Shown: in pieces, positions 1 through 8,303 of the stretch
Layout of the letters: every line of letters starts with the position of its first letter
Numbering within the stretch: position 1 is the stretch's first letter
From: JALOLV01 sp046295175
Lineage (GTDB): Bacteria > Bacteroidota > Bacteroidia > Cytophagales > Spirosomataceae
Direction: 5' to 3'
DNA length: 64,000 nucleotides
NCBI GenBank assembly: GCA_046295175.1
Contig: JBKBNY010000001.1
Coordinates: 124,001 to 188,000 of the forward strand
Notes under the pieces: model-generated
Seen by the model: the letters and a program-made list of their open reading frames with translations, nothing else
What the model was told of the DNA's origin: nothing
Databases searched by the model: none
Made by a program: the position numbers and the translations under genes

Positions 1-153
1 TTTACAATTTATGATGCAGATTTTGGAGATATTCTGAATGGAATCGAGGCGGGAATTGAATTTAAAAATCTGCCCGAAAATTATTGTTGTTCTACTTGTG
101 AAGCCCCCAAAAGTGAATTTAAAGAAGTAATTGTTAGAAAACAGTTTTCGTAA
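1..153 (+). CDS. Rubredoxin, C-terminal part (5' end outside window)
   Basis: Reading frame 1 is open from the first base and ends at TAA 151-153. The 50 visible residues match the second half of rubredoxin: a YDADFGD..NGIEAG..FKNLPENY segment followed by the second metal knuckle CCSTCEAPKSEF. The first CxxC knuckle must lie upstream of the window. Rubredoxins are small cytoplasmic Fe(SCys)4 electron carriers. Which partner it serves cannot be told here. It could be a stand-alone protein or the C-terminal domain of a larger flavoprotein. Confidence 0.8.
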   Translation, partial: FTIYDADFGDILNGIEAGIEFKNLPENYCCSTCEAPKSEFKEVIVRKQFS

Positions 154-175
154 AACGGGATTTCATCCCGTTTTT
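152..175. terminator. Hairpin terminator shared by rubredoxin and toxin genes
   Basis: Nine-base arms (152-160 and 166-174) enclose a five-base loop and are followed by a T run on the plus strand and preceded by an A run. The hairpin lies between two convergent genes, so it can terminate both. Confidence 0.75.
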
Positions 176-491
176 ATAATTCATTTAAACGCTTCAAAAT
201 TTCGGCATCTAATATATTTTCTTGCTCTGATTTATCATAAATTGATAGAAGCGTTACAGTTTCTCCTTCTATGTAAACATGAGTTATGACCCTTGCACCA
301 CCCGATTTTCCTGTATTTTTGGATGAAATTCTAAGCCTAATTTTATAACACGAACGCCCGATTGGTGTACCTTGTGATGGGTTATCTGCTAAACTTTGCA
401 CTAAATACCGCAAATCATCAGGAAGTGAAGCATATCTTTTTGAGAGTTTTTTAAACTCCTTCCGAAAAGCATCGATAGATTTAATTTGCAT
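174..491 (-). CDS. Type II toxin, RelE/ParE superfamily
   Basis: This 105-residue basic protein has the RelE/ParE layout: an N-terminal helical hairpin (FRKEFKKLSKRYASLPDDL), then a beta-sheet core with YKIRLRIS, ARVITHVYIEG and TVTLLSIYDKSEQENI. Toxins of this superfamily are usually ribosome-dependent mRNases or gyrase inhibitors; the target cannot be assigned from sequence alone. The ATG lies inside the last codons of the upstream antitoxin gene (11-bp overlap), which supports translational coupling. The gene ends against the shared hairpin at 152-175. Confidence 0.7.
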   Translation of the reverse strand: MQIKSIDAFRKEFKKLSKRYASLPDDLRYLVQSLADNPSQGTPIGRSCYKIRLRISSKNTGKSGGARVITHVYIEGETVTLLSIYDKSEQENILDAEILKRLNEL

Positions 492-744
492 AGAATTCTT
501 CAGCTTTTAATTCTGCTTCTACTTCATCTATCATCTCCAAGGCATCTTGCAGCTTAATTTTGCCCTGTTTATAAAGCTTTATCTCTTCAACAGCTTGGTC
601 AATCCCCTTTAAAATCCGTTTATCTTCGGCAGAAAGTTTTTTTGATGGTTTTTCTTCTCTGATTTTTACAAAATCAAACTTTTTCAAGAGATTTTTAATA
701 AATTTTGTTTCGGAGTTATCCACTTCAATTGTAATTACCGTCAT
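481..744 (-). CDS. Antitoxin partner of the RelE-type toxin
   Basis: This charged 87-residue protein is rich in Lys and Glu and has no hydrophobic segment. It begins with a short beta-strand (TVITIEVDNSE) like many Bacteroidota antitoxins and continues with helical, probably partly disordered sequence. I do not recognise a defined DNA-binding fold. The call rests on its size, its order upstream of the toxin and the 11-bp overlap with it. A -7-like box lies 20 nt upstream of the ATG. Confidence 0.6.
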   Translation of the reverse strand: MTVITIEVDNSETKFIKNLLKKFDFVKIREEKPSKKLSAEDKRILKGIDQAVEEIKLYKQGKIKLQDALEMIDEVEAELKAEEFYAN

Positions 745-763
745 GCTTTCAAGATTTATACAA

Positions 764-771
764 CAAATTTA
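764..771 (-). promoter_or_regulatory. Putative Bacteroidota -7 box for the toxin-antitoxin operon
   Basis: On the minus strand this reads TAAATTTG, an exact match to TAnnTTTG, 20 nt upstream of the antitoxin ATG at 744. No clear TTG -33 element is found at the standard spacing, so the call is moderate. Confidence 0.4.
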
Positions 772-843
772 ATATAATACTGCACAAACTTGATTATAAT
801 TTGACATATAATTATCTAATTTTTGTGGAGTGATTACCAAAAT

Positions 844-864
844 AAACGAGTTGAAAACTCGTTT
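844..864. repeat. REP-like palindrome (ACGAGTT-NNN-AACTCGT type), copy 1
   Basis: Nine-base arms flank a three-base loop (GAA). A near-identical palindrome lies at 1362-1384, so the small gene between them is bracketed by a matched pair. The three-base loop and the GAGTT/AACTC bases beside it resemble the CAGGGTT-NNN-AACCCTG palindromes near the RAYT gene. Confidence 0.6.
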
Positions 865-896
865 TACAAATGTTCAAAAACTTAAACTTTACAATT

Positions 897-1352
897 ATGT
901 ACCGATTTTTACTGCTCGGGATGTTCTTTCCCATGTTCTCCTATTCGCAAGATGTCTATTTTATTTCAGTCGAGAACCCACCACAATACATTGGAGGCTC
1001 TACTGCGATGTATCAATTTATTGGAAAAAATTTCAAATATCCGCAAGAATTAGATACAATCAAGAAAAATTATTTTGGGGCAGTTGAAATAAAAATAAGT
1101 GAAAATGGCAATAATGAGGGTGTGCGTTTAGTTGGAAGTCCGATTGACTGTAAGAGTTGTAATGAAGAAGCCCTGCGAATCGGTAGATTACTAACTGACT
1201 GGCAAGCGGGCAAACAAAATGGAAAACCAGTAAAATGCCTATTTATTGTTCCAATAATGGTTTCGTATGAGAAAAAGTGCATTTATACGACTGAACCATA
1301 CGCCGTAAAAGGTTGGCGAGGAGCTGGCAAAGAGGTTTACCATTGCAATTGA
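897..1352 (+). CDS. Secreted protein with TonB C-terminal-like domain
   Basis: The preferred start is the ATG at 897 because it directly precedes a signal peptide (MYRFLLLGMFFPMFSYSQ); an ATG at 870 in the same frame would add nine residues. The mature part of about 130 residues has the PPQYIGGSTAMYQFIGKNFKYP..L pattern and a following GAVEIKISENG strand, typical of the periplasmic TonB C-terminal fold found in many Bacteroidota proteins. A CKSC motif sits in the middle. The protein has no N-terminal TonB transmembrane anchor or Pro-rich linker, so it is probably not an energy transducer. Its function is unknown. Confidence 0.65.
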   Translation: MYRFLLLGMFFPMFSYSQDVYFISVENPPQYIGGSTAMYQFIGKNFKYPQELDTIKKNYFGAVEIKISENGNNEGVRLVGSPIDCKSCNEEALRIGRLLTDWQAGKQNGKPVKCLFIVPIMVSYEKKCIYTTEPYAVKGWRGAGKEVYHCN

Positions 1353-1361
1353 AACTACAAC

Positions 1362-1384
1362 AGAACGAGTTTAAAACTCGTTCT
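1362..1384. repeat. REP-like palindrome (ACGAGTT-NNN-AACTCGT type), copy 2
   Basis: Ten-base arms flank a three-base loop (TAA). It lies ten bases after the stop of the secreted protein gene and just before the convergent kinase gene, and pairs with the copy at 844-864. It may also act as a weak terminator. Confidence 0.6.
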
Positions 1385-1390
1385 ACAAGT

Positions 1391-2422
1391 TCAAACCAAA
1401 GGTATTTTAACCTTAAAAATATTCAATTCTTCAATAACCTCAATCGGTGTTGGATGCAGAAACTCATACAATGTCTTGAGGTTATTTAAACCTTGACGAT
1501 TGGAGGTTTCGACCTGCTTTTTGGGCTGAACGTTATTCTCTACAAATAGAAAATCATCATAAGTTAAAATACTGATATTTAGCACATTTGACTGACTAAT
1601 AACATTGTGTTTAATAGCATTTTCAATCAATATTTGAAGCGTTACTGGTGCAATTTGTTTGTCTAAATCATCGGGTTTTATATCAATATTTACTTTGAGA
1701 GATTCGCCAAAACGAGTCTGCAACAATTGGATATAATTCTTGATAAAATCTAATTCGGTCTGCACACTCACCAAACCTTTTTCTTTGCTCTGCAAAACGT
1801 ATCTAAATACTTTGGAAAGCTGCTGTAAAAACTTACGAGCCAAATCGGGATTTTCTTGAATCAACGAATCGAGCGAGGTAAGCGAATTAAACAAAAAATG
1901 CGGATTAAGTTGATTCTTCAAATTATCGAATTGCACCTGCGACTTCTCTTTTTCGAGATTGGCGGCACGATTCTCATTCTCTTTCCAAAATTCAAAAAAA
2001 TGAAACGCGATAAAACCCAAACTGATTAAAGTACTTATCGTAAACGACAAGAAGAAAAACGTTACGATATTGAGTTTGTTTAGGTGATTGAAAGGTGGAG
2101 CAATCGAATATATCTGAAAGAAGTTGTCAATCAAAATCAGAGCAAACGGTATAAAGATAATCTTCACAAATCCGAACCCTAAAATGAGCTGTACAGCCAC
2201 TCTTTTTATGGTATTCGTTTTGAACGGAAGGTACTTATTTAGCTGATAATCAAGATTATAATAGAAAATCCATAAAATATTTGTACCAACAAACTGAAAA
2301 GTAAACAATAGTGCATGAACCCAGATTCGAGATTCGTCTAACACCCAAATTCTGGCTACTAAACCAACCAAGGCGAACAGAAAAAAACCAAGTTCGATGT
2401 ATTTGTTAAACTTAAATTTCAT
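1391..2422 (-). CDS. Sensor histidine kinase, LytS/YehU type (His_kinase family)
   Basis: The protein has 343 residues. Its N-terminal half has about four membrane segments (roughly residues 9-28, 34-55, 75-100 and 118-143), followed by a short coiled coil. The kinase core has the hallmark QFDNLKNQLNPHFLFNSL with phospho-acceptor His near residue 175, and an N box ILIENAIKHN near 264-273. These kinases normally signal to a LytTR response regulator, but none is encoded beside it. It starts 14 bp after the ABC ATPase gene stop, so it probably belongs to the efflux operon and may sense membrane stress or the exported compound. Confidence 0.85.
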   Translation of the reverse strand: MKFKFNKYIELGFFLFALVGLVARIWVLDESRIWVHALLFTFQFVGTNILWIFYYNLDYQLNKYLPFKTNTIKRVAVQLILGFGFVKIIFIPFALILIDNFFQIYSIAPPFNHLNKLNIVTFFFLSFTISTLISLGFIAFHFFEFWKENENRAANLEKEKSQVQFDNLKNQLNPHFLFNSLTSLDSLIQENPDLARKFLQQLSKVFRYVLQSKEKGLVSVQTELDFIKNYIQLLQTRFGESLKVNIDIKPDDLDKQIAPVTLQILIENAIKHNVISQSNVLNISILTYDDFLFVENNVQPKKQVETSNRQGLNNLKTLYEFLHPTPIEVIEELNIFKVKIPLV

Positions 2423-2435
2423 AAAATTTCAGTAT

Positions 2436-3107
2436 TCAATTTATGATTCTGCCGTCGCTCATTTCGATGATTCTATCCCCCCCTTTTGCAAAATCGGGGT
2501 CGTGCGTAACGGTAATAATCGTTTGGTTATTTTCTTGCGAAATCTGCCTAAATATATCAAAAACAACTTGAGAATTTTTCTTGTCCAAATTACCCGTTGG
2601 TTCATCGCCCATGATAATTGTTGGGTCGTTGATTAACGCCCTCGCTATCGCCACCCTTTGCTGTTGTCCGCCCGAAAGTTTTGAAGATTGTTTAAGGGCA
2701 TAATCGTGCATTTCTACGAGTTTTAGCTTTTGGTAAGCTCTTTCTTCAATCTCCGAAACCGAATATTTACCTAACTTCATGGCTGGCAGCATGACATTCT
2801 GCAAAACGGTAAATTCGGGTAAAAGAAAATGAAACTGAAACACAAAACCGAGATGCTCGTTCCGAAACTCAGCCAATTCATCTTGTTTGAGACCAGTTAG
2901 TTTTGTATCGTTCATTTGCAAATGCCCTTCGTAATCGGTGTCCATTGTAGAGAGGATGTACAAAAGCGTTGATTTTCCGCACCCCGACTTACCAATTATC
3001 GAAAGAAATTCACCTTTCTGGACCTCAAAAGAGACCTCTTTCAGAACCTGAAATTTCTCTGGGTCGTAGAAATATTTATTTATGTTTGTTGCTTGTAAGA
3101 CGCTCAT
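2436..3107 (-). CDS. ABC transporter ATP-binding protein, MacB/LolD-type
   Basis: This 223-residue stand-alone ATPase has Walker A GKSGCGKST (about 38-46), Q-loop FQFHFLLPEFTVLQNV, signature LSGGQQQR, Walker B IIMGDEPTGNLD and an H-loop THD. The LLPEFTVLQNV stretch after the Q-loop and the EPTGNLD Walker B are typical of the MacB/LolD/FtsE group, which drives mechanotransmission-type permeases. Its partners are the FtsX-like permease (3606-4856) and the adaptor (4987-6081). A toxin-antitoxin pair on the other strand separates it from the permease gene. Confidence 0.9.
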   Translation of the reverse strand: MSVLQATNINKYFYDPEKFQVLKEVSFEVQKGEFLSIIGKSGCGKSTLLYILSTMDTDYEGHLQMNDTKLTGLKQDELAEFRNEHLGFVFQFHFLLPEFTVLQNVMLPAMKLGKYSVSEIEERAYQKLKLVEMHDYALKQSSKLSGGQQQRVAIARALINDPTIIMGDEPTGNLDKKNSQVVFDIFRQISQENNQTIITVTHDPDFAKGGDRIIEMSDGRIIN

Positions 3108-3139
3108 TTATGTATTTTTGTAAAAATCATTGAATAAAA

Positions 3140-3337
3140 ATGACAACTGCCATACTCGAAAGTTCATCAAAATCAGATTTGAAATTGATAGTCGAAATCG
3201 CCAAAAAAATGGGTATTCGCTCTCGTCTTCTTAGTAATGAAGAGTTTTCAGATTTTATTCTTGCCGAAAAAATCGAAGATGGCATGAAAACATCTTCTGT
3301 TAGTCGTGATGAAATCATGAAAGCTCTTGGAAAATGA
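3140..3337 (+). CDS. Antitoxin of a RelE/ParE module
   Basis: This 65-residue protein (MTTAILESSSKSDLKLIVEIAKKMGIRS...) has a helix-rich N-terminal half and an acidic C-terminal half. It resembles the short Bacteroidota antitoxins found directly upstream of ParE/RelE-like toxins. Its stop overlaps the toxin start in an ATGA arrangement, which argues strongly for a co-translated pair. It runs opposite to the surrounding efflux operon and starts 33 bp from the divergent ATPase ATG. Confidence 0.7.
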   Translation: MTTAILESSSKSDLKLIVEIAKKMGIRSRLLSNEEFSDFILAEKIEDGMKTSSVSRDEIMKALGK

Positions 3338-3600
3338 AAACTGAATTTAAAAATAGCTTTCTTAAAGAACTCCAAAAGTTAAAAGACCAGTCACTCAAAG
3401 ACGCTATTTTTCAGGTCATTATTGATGTTGAAAACGCAACTAATCTTAACGATATTCCGAATATCAAAAAACTAAAAGGCTATTCAAACTATTTTCGGAT
3501 TCGAGTTAAAGACTACCGAATTGGACTAAAACTTGAAAACGAGACCCTTTTTTTCGTAACATTCGACCACCGAAAAGATATTTACAAACGATTCCCTTAG
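3334..3600 (+). CDS. Type II toxin, RelE/ParE superfamily
   Basis: This 88-residue basic protein follows the compact RelE fold: KTEFKNSFLKELQKL and DQSLKDAIFQVIIDVE helices, then LKGYSNYFRIRVKDYRIGLKLENETLFFVTFDHRKDIYKRFP. The F-R-I-R-V-x-D-Y-R pattern and the C-terminal RKDIYK.FP match RelE/ParE toxins. It ends 5 bp before the convergent stop of the permease gene, so the cassette fits tightly between the two transporter genes. Confidence 0.82.
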   Translation: MKTEFKNSFLKELQKLKDQSLKDAIFQVIIDVENATNLNDIPNIKKLKGYSNYFRIRVKDYRIGLKLENETLFFVTFDHRKDIYKRFP

Positions 3601-3605
3601 TCAAA

Positions 3606-4856
3606 TCACCCCCTCAAAATCGCCACGGGGTCTATTTTTGATGCTTTTTTAGACGGCGAATAACCCGCAATCAGCGTAGTTACAATTCCGAAAACCACAC
3701 CAAGAGAATAATATCTTGCATCGAATAAAACCGGAAATGTCTTAATATCAATCATATCGCCCGCCGGAAAAGGCGTGATTGATAGTAAATAACATATTCC
3801 TAAACCAATGGCTATGCCGAGAATTGCCCCCAAAAAACCGATAATAATTGCCTGAATCAAGAAAATTGCCACAATATCTTTACTTCCAAAACCCGTTGCT
3901 TTCAGAATCGCGATGTCTTTCATTTTATTGATGACATTCATGTTCATGATATTATAAATCCCAAACCCCGCCACCACCAAAAGGGTCAAACAGACCACAA
4001 AAGTCATCGTATTTCTAATCTGCTCGCCAGCCATGATAAATGCGTTTGCTTCAGACCAATCTTCGATTTTGTATCCAAACTGATTTTTAAGATTGGTTTT
4101 AATATCCAACGCCAACATGGGGTCTTTCATTTTCACGTGCAGGTCGGTTATGTAGCTTTTATCTCGCCCCAAAATCTCTTGCACTTTATTGATATTGGCA
4201 TAGCTTTTTGAGTTATCAATTGTACCGATTCCAAAACCAAAAATTCCGACAACTTTCAGCAAAACCACGTTGCCCGCAGGAGTTGTAATATTGATATTAT
4301 CTCCTACTCGAAGATTCAATTTATTTGCCAATCCGATACCCATCACAACACCATTCGGATTCGACAATAAATCCATAAATCGGCCCGATTTTGTTCGTTT
4401 CACGATATTATAAATCTTGTTTTCACGTAAGACATCAATGCCTGCGATGTTTCCTGAGATTGGAGTTGAGCCTGTATTATAAAAAACTTGTGAACTAATC
4501 TGTGGCGAGGTACCAACCACATTTGGGAGTTTTTCGATGTAATCGGCCATTTGCCACGGATTTTTCAGGCTCATTTGCTCGATTTGTGGTTTTTGATGAT
4601 GTACCACATTGAAGCCTCCGCCATACACTTTGTCAATCAAACTCGGACGATTGGACGTAACTTCTTTGTAAATCCTGAGATGCGGCGACGACTCCAAAGC
4701 TGAATCTTCGAGAAACTGATTGACGCCTCGCATAAAACTAATCATGACCGAGAACATCGCAATCCCAAACGTAACGCCCAGCATGGCAATAACCGTCTGT
4801 TTCTTTTTGCTCAAAAGGTGAGTTTTGGCAATGCTAAAAGCTATTTTTATGTCCAT
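3606..4856 (-). CDS. ABC transporter permease, FtsX/MacB-like
   Basis: The 416-residue protein has the MacB/LolC layout. There is one N-terminal membrane helix (about 19-45), a large periplasmic MacB_PCD domain (about 50-280), then three C-terminal helices (about 285-310, 335-362 and 378-402) forming the FtsX domain. The cytoplasmic coupling motif MNVINKMKDIAILKATGF and the terminal SPSKKASKIDPVAILRG are classic. It should work with the ATPase at 2436-3107 and the adaptor at 4987-6081 to move a hydrophobic or lipid-like substrate across the envelope. The substrate is unknown. Confidence 0.88.
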   Translation of the reverse strand: MDIKIAFSIAKTHLLSKKKQTVIAMLGVTFGIAMFSVMISFMRGVNQFLEDSALESSPHLRIYKEVTSNRPSLIDKVYGGGFNVVHHQKPQIEQMSLKNPWQMADYIEKLPNVVGTSPQISSQVFYNTGSTPISGNIAGIDVLRENKIYNIVKRTKSGRFMDLLSNPNGVVMGIGLANKLNLRVGDNINITTPAGNVVLLKVVGIFGFGIGTIDNSKSYANINKVQEILGRDKSYITDLHVKMKDPMLALDIKTNLKNQFGYKIEDWSEANAFIMAGEQIRNTMTFVVCLTLLVVAGFGIYNIMNMNVINKMKDIAILKATGFGSKDIVAIFLIQAIIIGFLGAILGIAIGLGICYLLSITPFPAGDMIDIKTFPVLFDARYYSLGVVFGIVTTLIAGYSPSKKASKIDPVAILRG

Positions 4857-4908
4857 AATTTAAAATGTCATTTGTGGTAATCTGATTGAACTCTATATCC
4901 TCAAAAAA

Positions 4909-4968
4909 CCGTGACACGGCTAACCGTCATTGCTCTAAATTCATCACTTATCTTGAGCCGTGCCACGG
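4909..4968. repeat. Inverted repeat between permease and adaptor genes
   Basis: Two 13-base arms (4909-4921 and 4956-4968, 12 of 13 positions complementary) built around CCGTG..CACGG enclose a 34-bp spacer. The right arm ends 18 bp before the adaptor stop, between the adaptor stop and the permease start. It may be a small mobile repeat or an attenuator inside the operon. Confidence 0.5.
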
Positions 4969-4986
4969 ATTTATCGCTTATTCCAC

Positions 4987-6081
4987 TTACTCAATCACAA
5001 TCACCGATTTATCCGTTAGACCGCTTTTTATCTCAACTAATTCAATATTTTCGGCTCCTTTTACGATTTTGATTCGCTTTTTGTCACCATTTTCGAGTAC
5101 CCAAACCGAATCATTCACCACATACGCTTTAGGAATCGTCAATGCTTTCGGATTTTGTGTAATCACGATATTTGCCTCGACCGAAAGGCCGTAGTAAGCA
5201 TTTGGTTTTTCGCCTACAAATTCGGCATCTACTCTAAAAGTCTGGTCGGCTTTATTGAGTTTCGGGTAAATTTTGGTAATACGAGATTTAAAAACTTTAT
5301 CGCCAAAAACATCAATTTTGAGCAAAGCCTCTTGCCCAACGCTGATTTTAGAAAAATCTGATTCATCAATATTCAATTGCACATAAATCTCGTTGGCATC
5401 GCCAATCAAAGCCACGGCTTCGCCCTTACGAATCAATTCGCCTTGCTTTTTATAAATCTCATAGACTTTACCCGATTCATACGATTTTATCCTAAAATTC
5501 TCACCTTCGCGAGCATTTACACGATAGTTTGAACGTGAATTTTGCAAATCAATGTACAATTGATTTTTGGTGCGTTGCAACGTAATCTGCTTGGCTTCGT
5601 AATCTCCTTTTGAGGTTTCGTAGCTTAGTTTTGCACGCTCATATTCTACTTTTGGCGTTGCATTTTTTTCGTAGAGGTCTTTATAACGCTCAAAATTCGT
5701 TGCGTCGTTATCGAGTTTGGTTTTGGCAATCTTGATTTGAGCTTCGAGTTCTCTCAATGCCGCCGACGAACCCGAATAGTTTTCTTCTGACTGACGCAGG
5801 ATATTACTTGCAGCCTCCGAGCGGGCATCTTGCGAAGCACTTTCGAGCTGAAAAAGCATTTGATTATTATTCACAATATCGCCTTCGGTAGCAAACTGTT
5901 TTACCAAATACCCATCGGCATTGGCCATGAGTTTGTACTCATTTTTGGGATAAATATTGCCCGAAGCATACACCGCCTCGGTCAGTGATTTATACTCTGG
6001 CGATGTGGTTTTATTATCTTTTTTGCAAGAAGATGCTGCAAAAAGAAGAATCGAAAACGGAAAAAGAAATAATTTATTCAT
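4987..6081 (-). CDS. Efflux RND/ABC periplasmic adaptor (HlyD/MacA-like lipoprotein)
   Basis: The chosen ATG at 6081 gives a 364-residue protein starting with a lipoprotein-like signal (MNKLFLFPFSILLFAASSCKKD); an ATG at 6102 would add seven residues. The parts are a biotinyl-lipoyl-like half (GNIYPKNEYKLMANADGYLVKQFATEGDIVNNNQMLFQLE), a coiled-coil hairpin (about residues 85-180), the second lipoyl half (SGKVYEIYKKQGELIRKGEAVALIGD) and a beta-barrel domain ending with KALTIPKAYVVND. Such adaptors link inner-membrane transporters to TolC-type outer-membrane channels. It is the first gene of the efflux operon. No TolC-like gene is in the window. Confidence 0.87.
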   Translation of the reverse strand: MNKLFLFPFSILLFAASSCKKDNKTTSPEYKSLTEAVYASGNIYPKNEYKLMANADGYLVKQFATEGDIVNNNQMLFQLESASQDARSEAASNILRQSEENYSGSSAALRELEAQIKIAKTKLDNDATNFERYKDLYEKNATPKVEYERAKLSYETSKGDYEAKQITLQRTKNQLYIDLQNSRSNYRVNAREGENFRIKSYESGKVYEIYKKQGELIRKGEAVALIGDANEIYVQLNIDESDFSKISVGQEALLKIDVFGDKVFKSRITKIYPKLNKADQTFRVDAEFVGEKPNAYYGLSVEANIVITQNPKALTIPKAYVVNDSVWVLENGDKKRIKIVKGAENIELVEIKSGLTDKSVIVIE

Positions 6082-6265
6082 TCTGAAAATGGTATTAAAC
6101 ATGATACGAAGAGCAGGTTTCTAAACCCGCCCGTAACAGATACAGAAATTCTAATCGATTAATTTTTATCAAAATTGGGTGAAACTCTACAATGATAAAT
6201 AATTTTTCTGGACGAAGCGGAAGTTTGAATACTTGAGACGGATTCGTTTATCTGTAATTCTTTTG

Positions 6266-6273
6266 TAGATTTG
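6266..6273 (+). promoter_or_regulatory. Putative -7 box upstream of the SDR gene
   Basis: TAGATTTG matches TAnnTTTG and lies in the 276-bp divergent gap between the efflux operon and the SDR gene, 84 bp before the ATG. No convincing -33 TTG was found, so support is weak. Confidence 0.3.
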
Positions 6274-6357
6274 CAAAAAATCGCAACAGAGCAGAACGGA
6301 ACATCGAAATAACGAAATCGTGTTCCGTTCTACTTTTATTATTTCTCCCAAATATCA

Positions 6358-7155
6358 ATGAAACGTTTTGACAATAAAGTAGTTTGGATTACGGGTGCTT
6401 CGTCGGGAATCGGTGAGGCATTGGCTTATCAATTTGCAGCCGAAGGAGCAAAACTCATCCTTTCGGCTCGTCGTGAGAGCGAGTTGCAAAAAGTAAAAAC
6501 CAATACCCAACTACCAGAAAATCAAGTATTTATATTACCGATTGACATAGAAAAAATCGACGAGTTGCCCACAAAAACCCAAGAAGCGATTGCTCATTTC
6601 GGATACATTGACGTTTTGGTGAATAATGCCGGAATCTCACAAAGGGGTATTGTAAACGAAACCGATTTATCGGTTTATCAACGAATCATGAACCTCAATT
6701 TTTTTGGAGTAATTGCACTCACAAAAGCCATTTTACCTCACTTCTTGGCTCGCAAAACGGGCCATATTGCCGTTACGAGTAGCGTAACTGGTAAAATAGG
6801 TACACCGATGCGTTCGGGTTATGCAGCTTCAAAACACGCATTGCACGGTTTCTTCGATTCGCTCCGTGCCGAAGTTTGGCGAGAAAACATCAATGTTACG
6901 CTGATTTGTCCGGGCTATATCCGTACCAATATTTCGTACAATGCTCTAAATGCAGATGGCTCAAAACACGACCGCATGGATGGAAATCAAGAAGCGGGAA
7001 TGTCGCCCGAAGAATGTGCAAGACGCATCGCAAACGGTATCTACAACAAAAAAGAAGAGATTTATATGGGAGGTAAAGAGGTTTTGGGGGTTTACATCAA
7101 ACGATTCTTCCCGAAATTACTCTCTCGCATCATGCGAAACCAATTGCCTAAGTAG
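6358..7155 (+). CDS. Short-chain dehydrogenase/reductase (DHRS7B-like)
   Basis: This 265-residue classical SDR has the Rossmann motif TGASSGIGEALA (about 12-23), NNAG (about 87-90), catalytic Ser in VTSSVTGKIG (about 139-141) and YAASKHAL (Tyr about 155, Lys about 159). The C-terminal part (SPEECARRIANGIYNKKEEIYMG) resembles the DHRS7/acetoin-reductase-like group. It should be a cytoplasmic NAD(P)H-dependent oxidoreductase of unknown substrate. It stands alone between the divergent efflux operon and a PfkB kinase gene. Confidence 0.88.
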   Translation: MKRFDNKVVWITGASSGIGEALAYQFAAEGAKLILSARRESELQKVKTNTQLPENQVFILPIDIEKIDELPTKTQEAIAHFGYIDVLVNNAGISQRGIVNETDLSVYQRIMNLNFFGVIALTKAILPHFLARKTGHIAVTSSVTGKIGTPMRSGYAASKHALHGFFDSLRAEVWRENINVTLICPGYIRTNISYNALNADGSKHDRMDGNQEAGMSPEECARRIANGIYNKKEEIYMGGKEVLGVYIKRFFPKLLSRIMRNQLPK

Positions 7156-7322
7156 TTTGGGCGTTTGGTGTTAAAATGTTTTTTAGTTGGACAACTTACC
7201 AACATTCAAACCATTTCAAACATCCTAACTTAAAACTATAATTTGCTAAACTCCTCATTTTGAGCGAAATTTGCGGTTTATTCATCAATCAAAAAATTTA
7301 AACATCCTTAAAATAAAGGTTC

Positions 7323-8240
7323 ATGTCATTACTCACAGTAGGTTCGGTTGCATTTGATAAAATCGAAACCCCATTCGGAAAAACAGATAAAATCATCGGT
7401 GGTGCGGCCACATTTATTACGCTCACTGCTTCATATTTCGTAAAAAATAATAACCTCGTAGCTGTTGTAGGCGAAGATTTTCCACAAGAAATGATTGATA
7501 CATTGGTCAATCACGGTGTTGATGTAGAAGGACTCGAAATACGTAAAGGCGAAAAATCTTTCTTTTGGCACGGTCGTTATCACAACGATATGAATAGCCG
7601 CGACACCGTGGACGTACAATTGAACGTAATGGGCGATTTTGACCCAAAAATCCCTGCTTCGTACCAAGATTGTGAGTTTTTGATGTTGGGAAATACCGCT
7701 CCAGCGATTCAGAGTTTGGTTTTGGATAGATTATCGAATCGTCCGAAGTTTGTGATGCTCGATACGATGAATTTATGGATTGATATTGCAAATGATGATT
7801 TAAAAAGCCTTCTCAAAAGAGTTGACTGCTTGACCATCAACGATGAAGAGGCTCGCATGCTTTCGGGCGACTATTCGATTCGTCGTGCAGCAAAAACCAT
7901 CATGGCGATGGGACCAAAAACTTTGATTATTAAGAAAGGCGAACACGGTGCTTTGTTGTTCCAGAACGATGATGTGTTCTTCTGCCCCGCCCTTCCACTC
8001 GAAGAAGTATTCGACCCAACAGGTGCTGGCGATACCTTTGCTGGTGGGTTTATCTCTTATTTGGCAAGTACGGGCGATTTGAGTTTCGATAATATGAAAC
8101 GTGCCATCATTCACGGTTCGGCGATGGCATCTTTCTGCGTTGAGAAATTCGGTACAGAGCGTATCCAAGACCTTACTCAAGAAGAAATATCGGCTCGTGT
8201 GCAGGAGTTTGTAAAATTGGCAAGTTTCCAAATGATTTAA
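7323..8240 (+). CDS. PfkB-family carbohydrate/nucleoside kinase
   Basis: This 305-residue protein has the ribokinase fold. It has an N-terminal GGAATFITLTASYF motif (about 26-39) and the C-terminal PfkB signature DPTGAGDTFAGG with the catalytic Asp (about residues 238-249), which also contributes the anion hole. LTINDEEARMLSG in the middle is also typical. It phosphorylates a hydroxyl group of a sugar or nucleoside with ATP. The substrate-binding lid differs from ribokinase and fructokinase, so I do not name a substrate. A strong terminator follows. Confidence 0.88.
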   Translation: MSLLTVGSVAFDKIETPFGKTDKIIGGAATFITLTASYFVKNNNLVAVVGEDFPQEMIDTLVNHGVDVEGLEIRKGEKSFFWHGRYHNDMNSRDTVDVQLNVMGDFDPKIPASYQDCEFLMLGNTAPAIQSLVLDRLSNRPKFVMLDTMNLWIDIANDDLKSLLKRVDCLTINDEEARMLSGDYSIRRAAKTIMAMGPKTLIIKKGEHGALLFQNDDVFFCPALPLEEVFDPTGAGDTFAGGFISYLASTGDLSFDNMKRAIIHGSAMASFCVEKFGTERIQDLTQEEISARVQEFVKLASFQMI

Positions 8241-8248
8241 TATCCTCT

Positions 8249-8286
8249 AAACCGCCGTCAGTCGAAAAGTTCTGATGGCGGTTTTC
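8249..8286 (+). terminator. Rho-independent terminator after the PfkB kinase
   Basis: Thirteen-base arms (8249-8261 and 8272-8284, one G-T pair) are followed by a T-rich stretch, nine bases after the stop codon. Confidence 0.85.
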
Positions 8287-8303
8287 TATTAAATTACCAC
8301 GCC

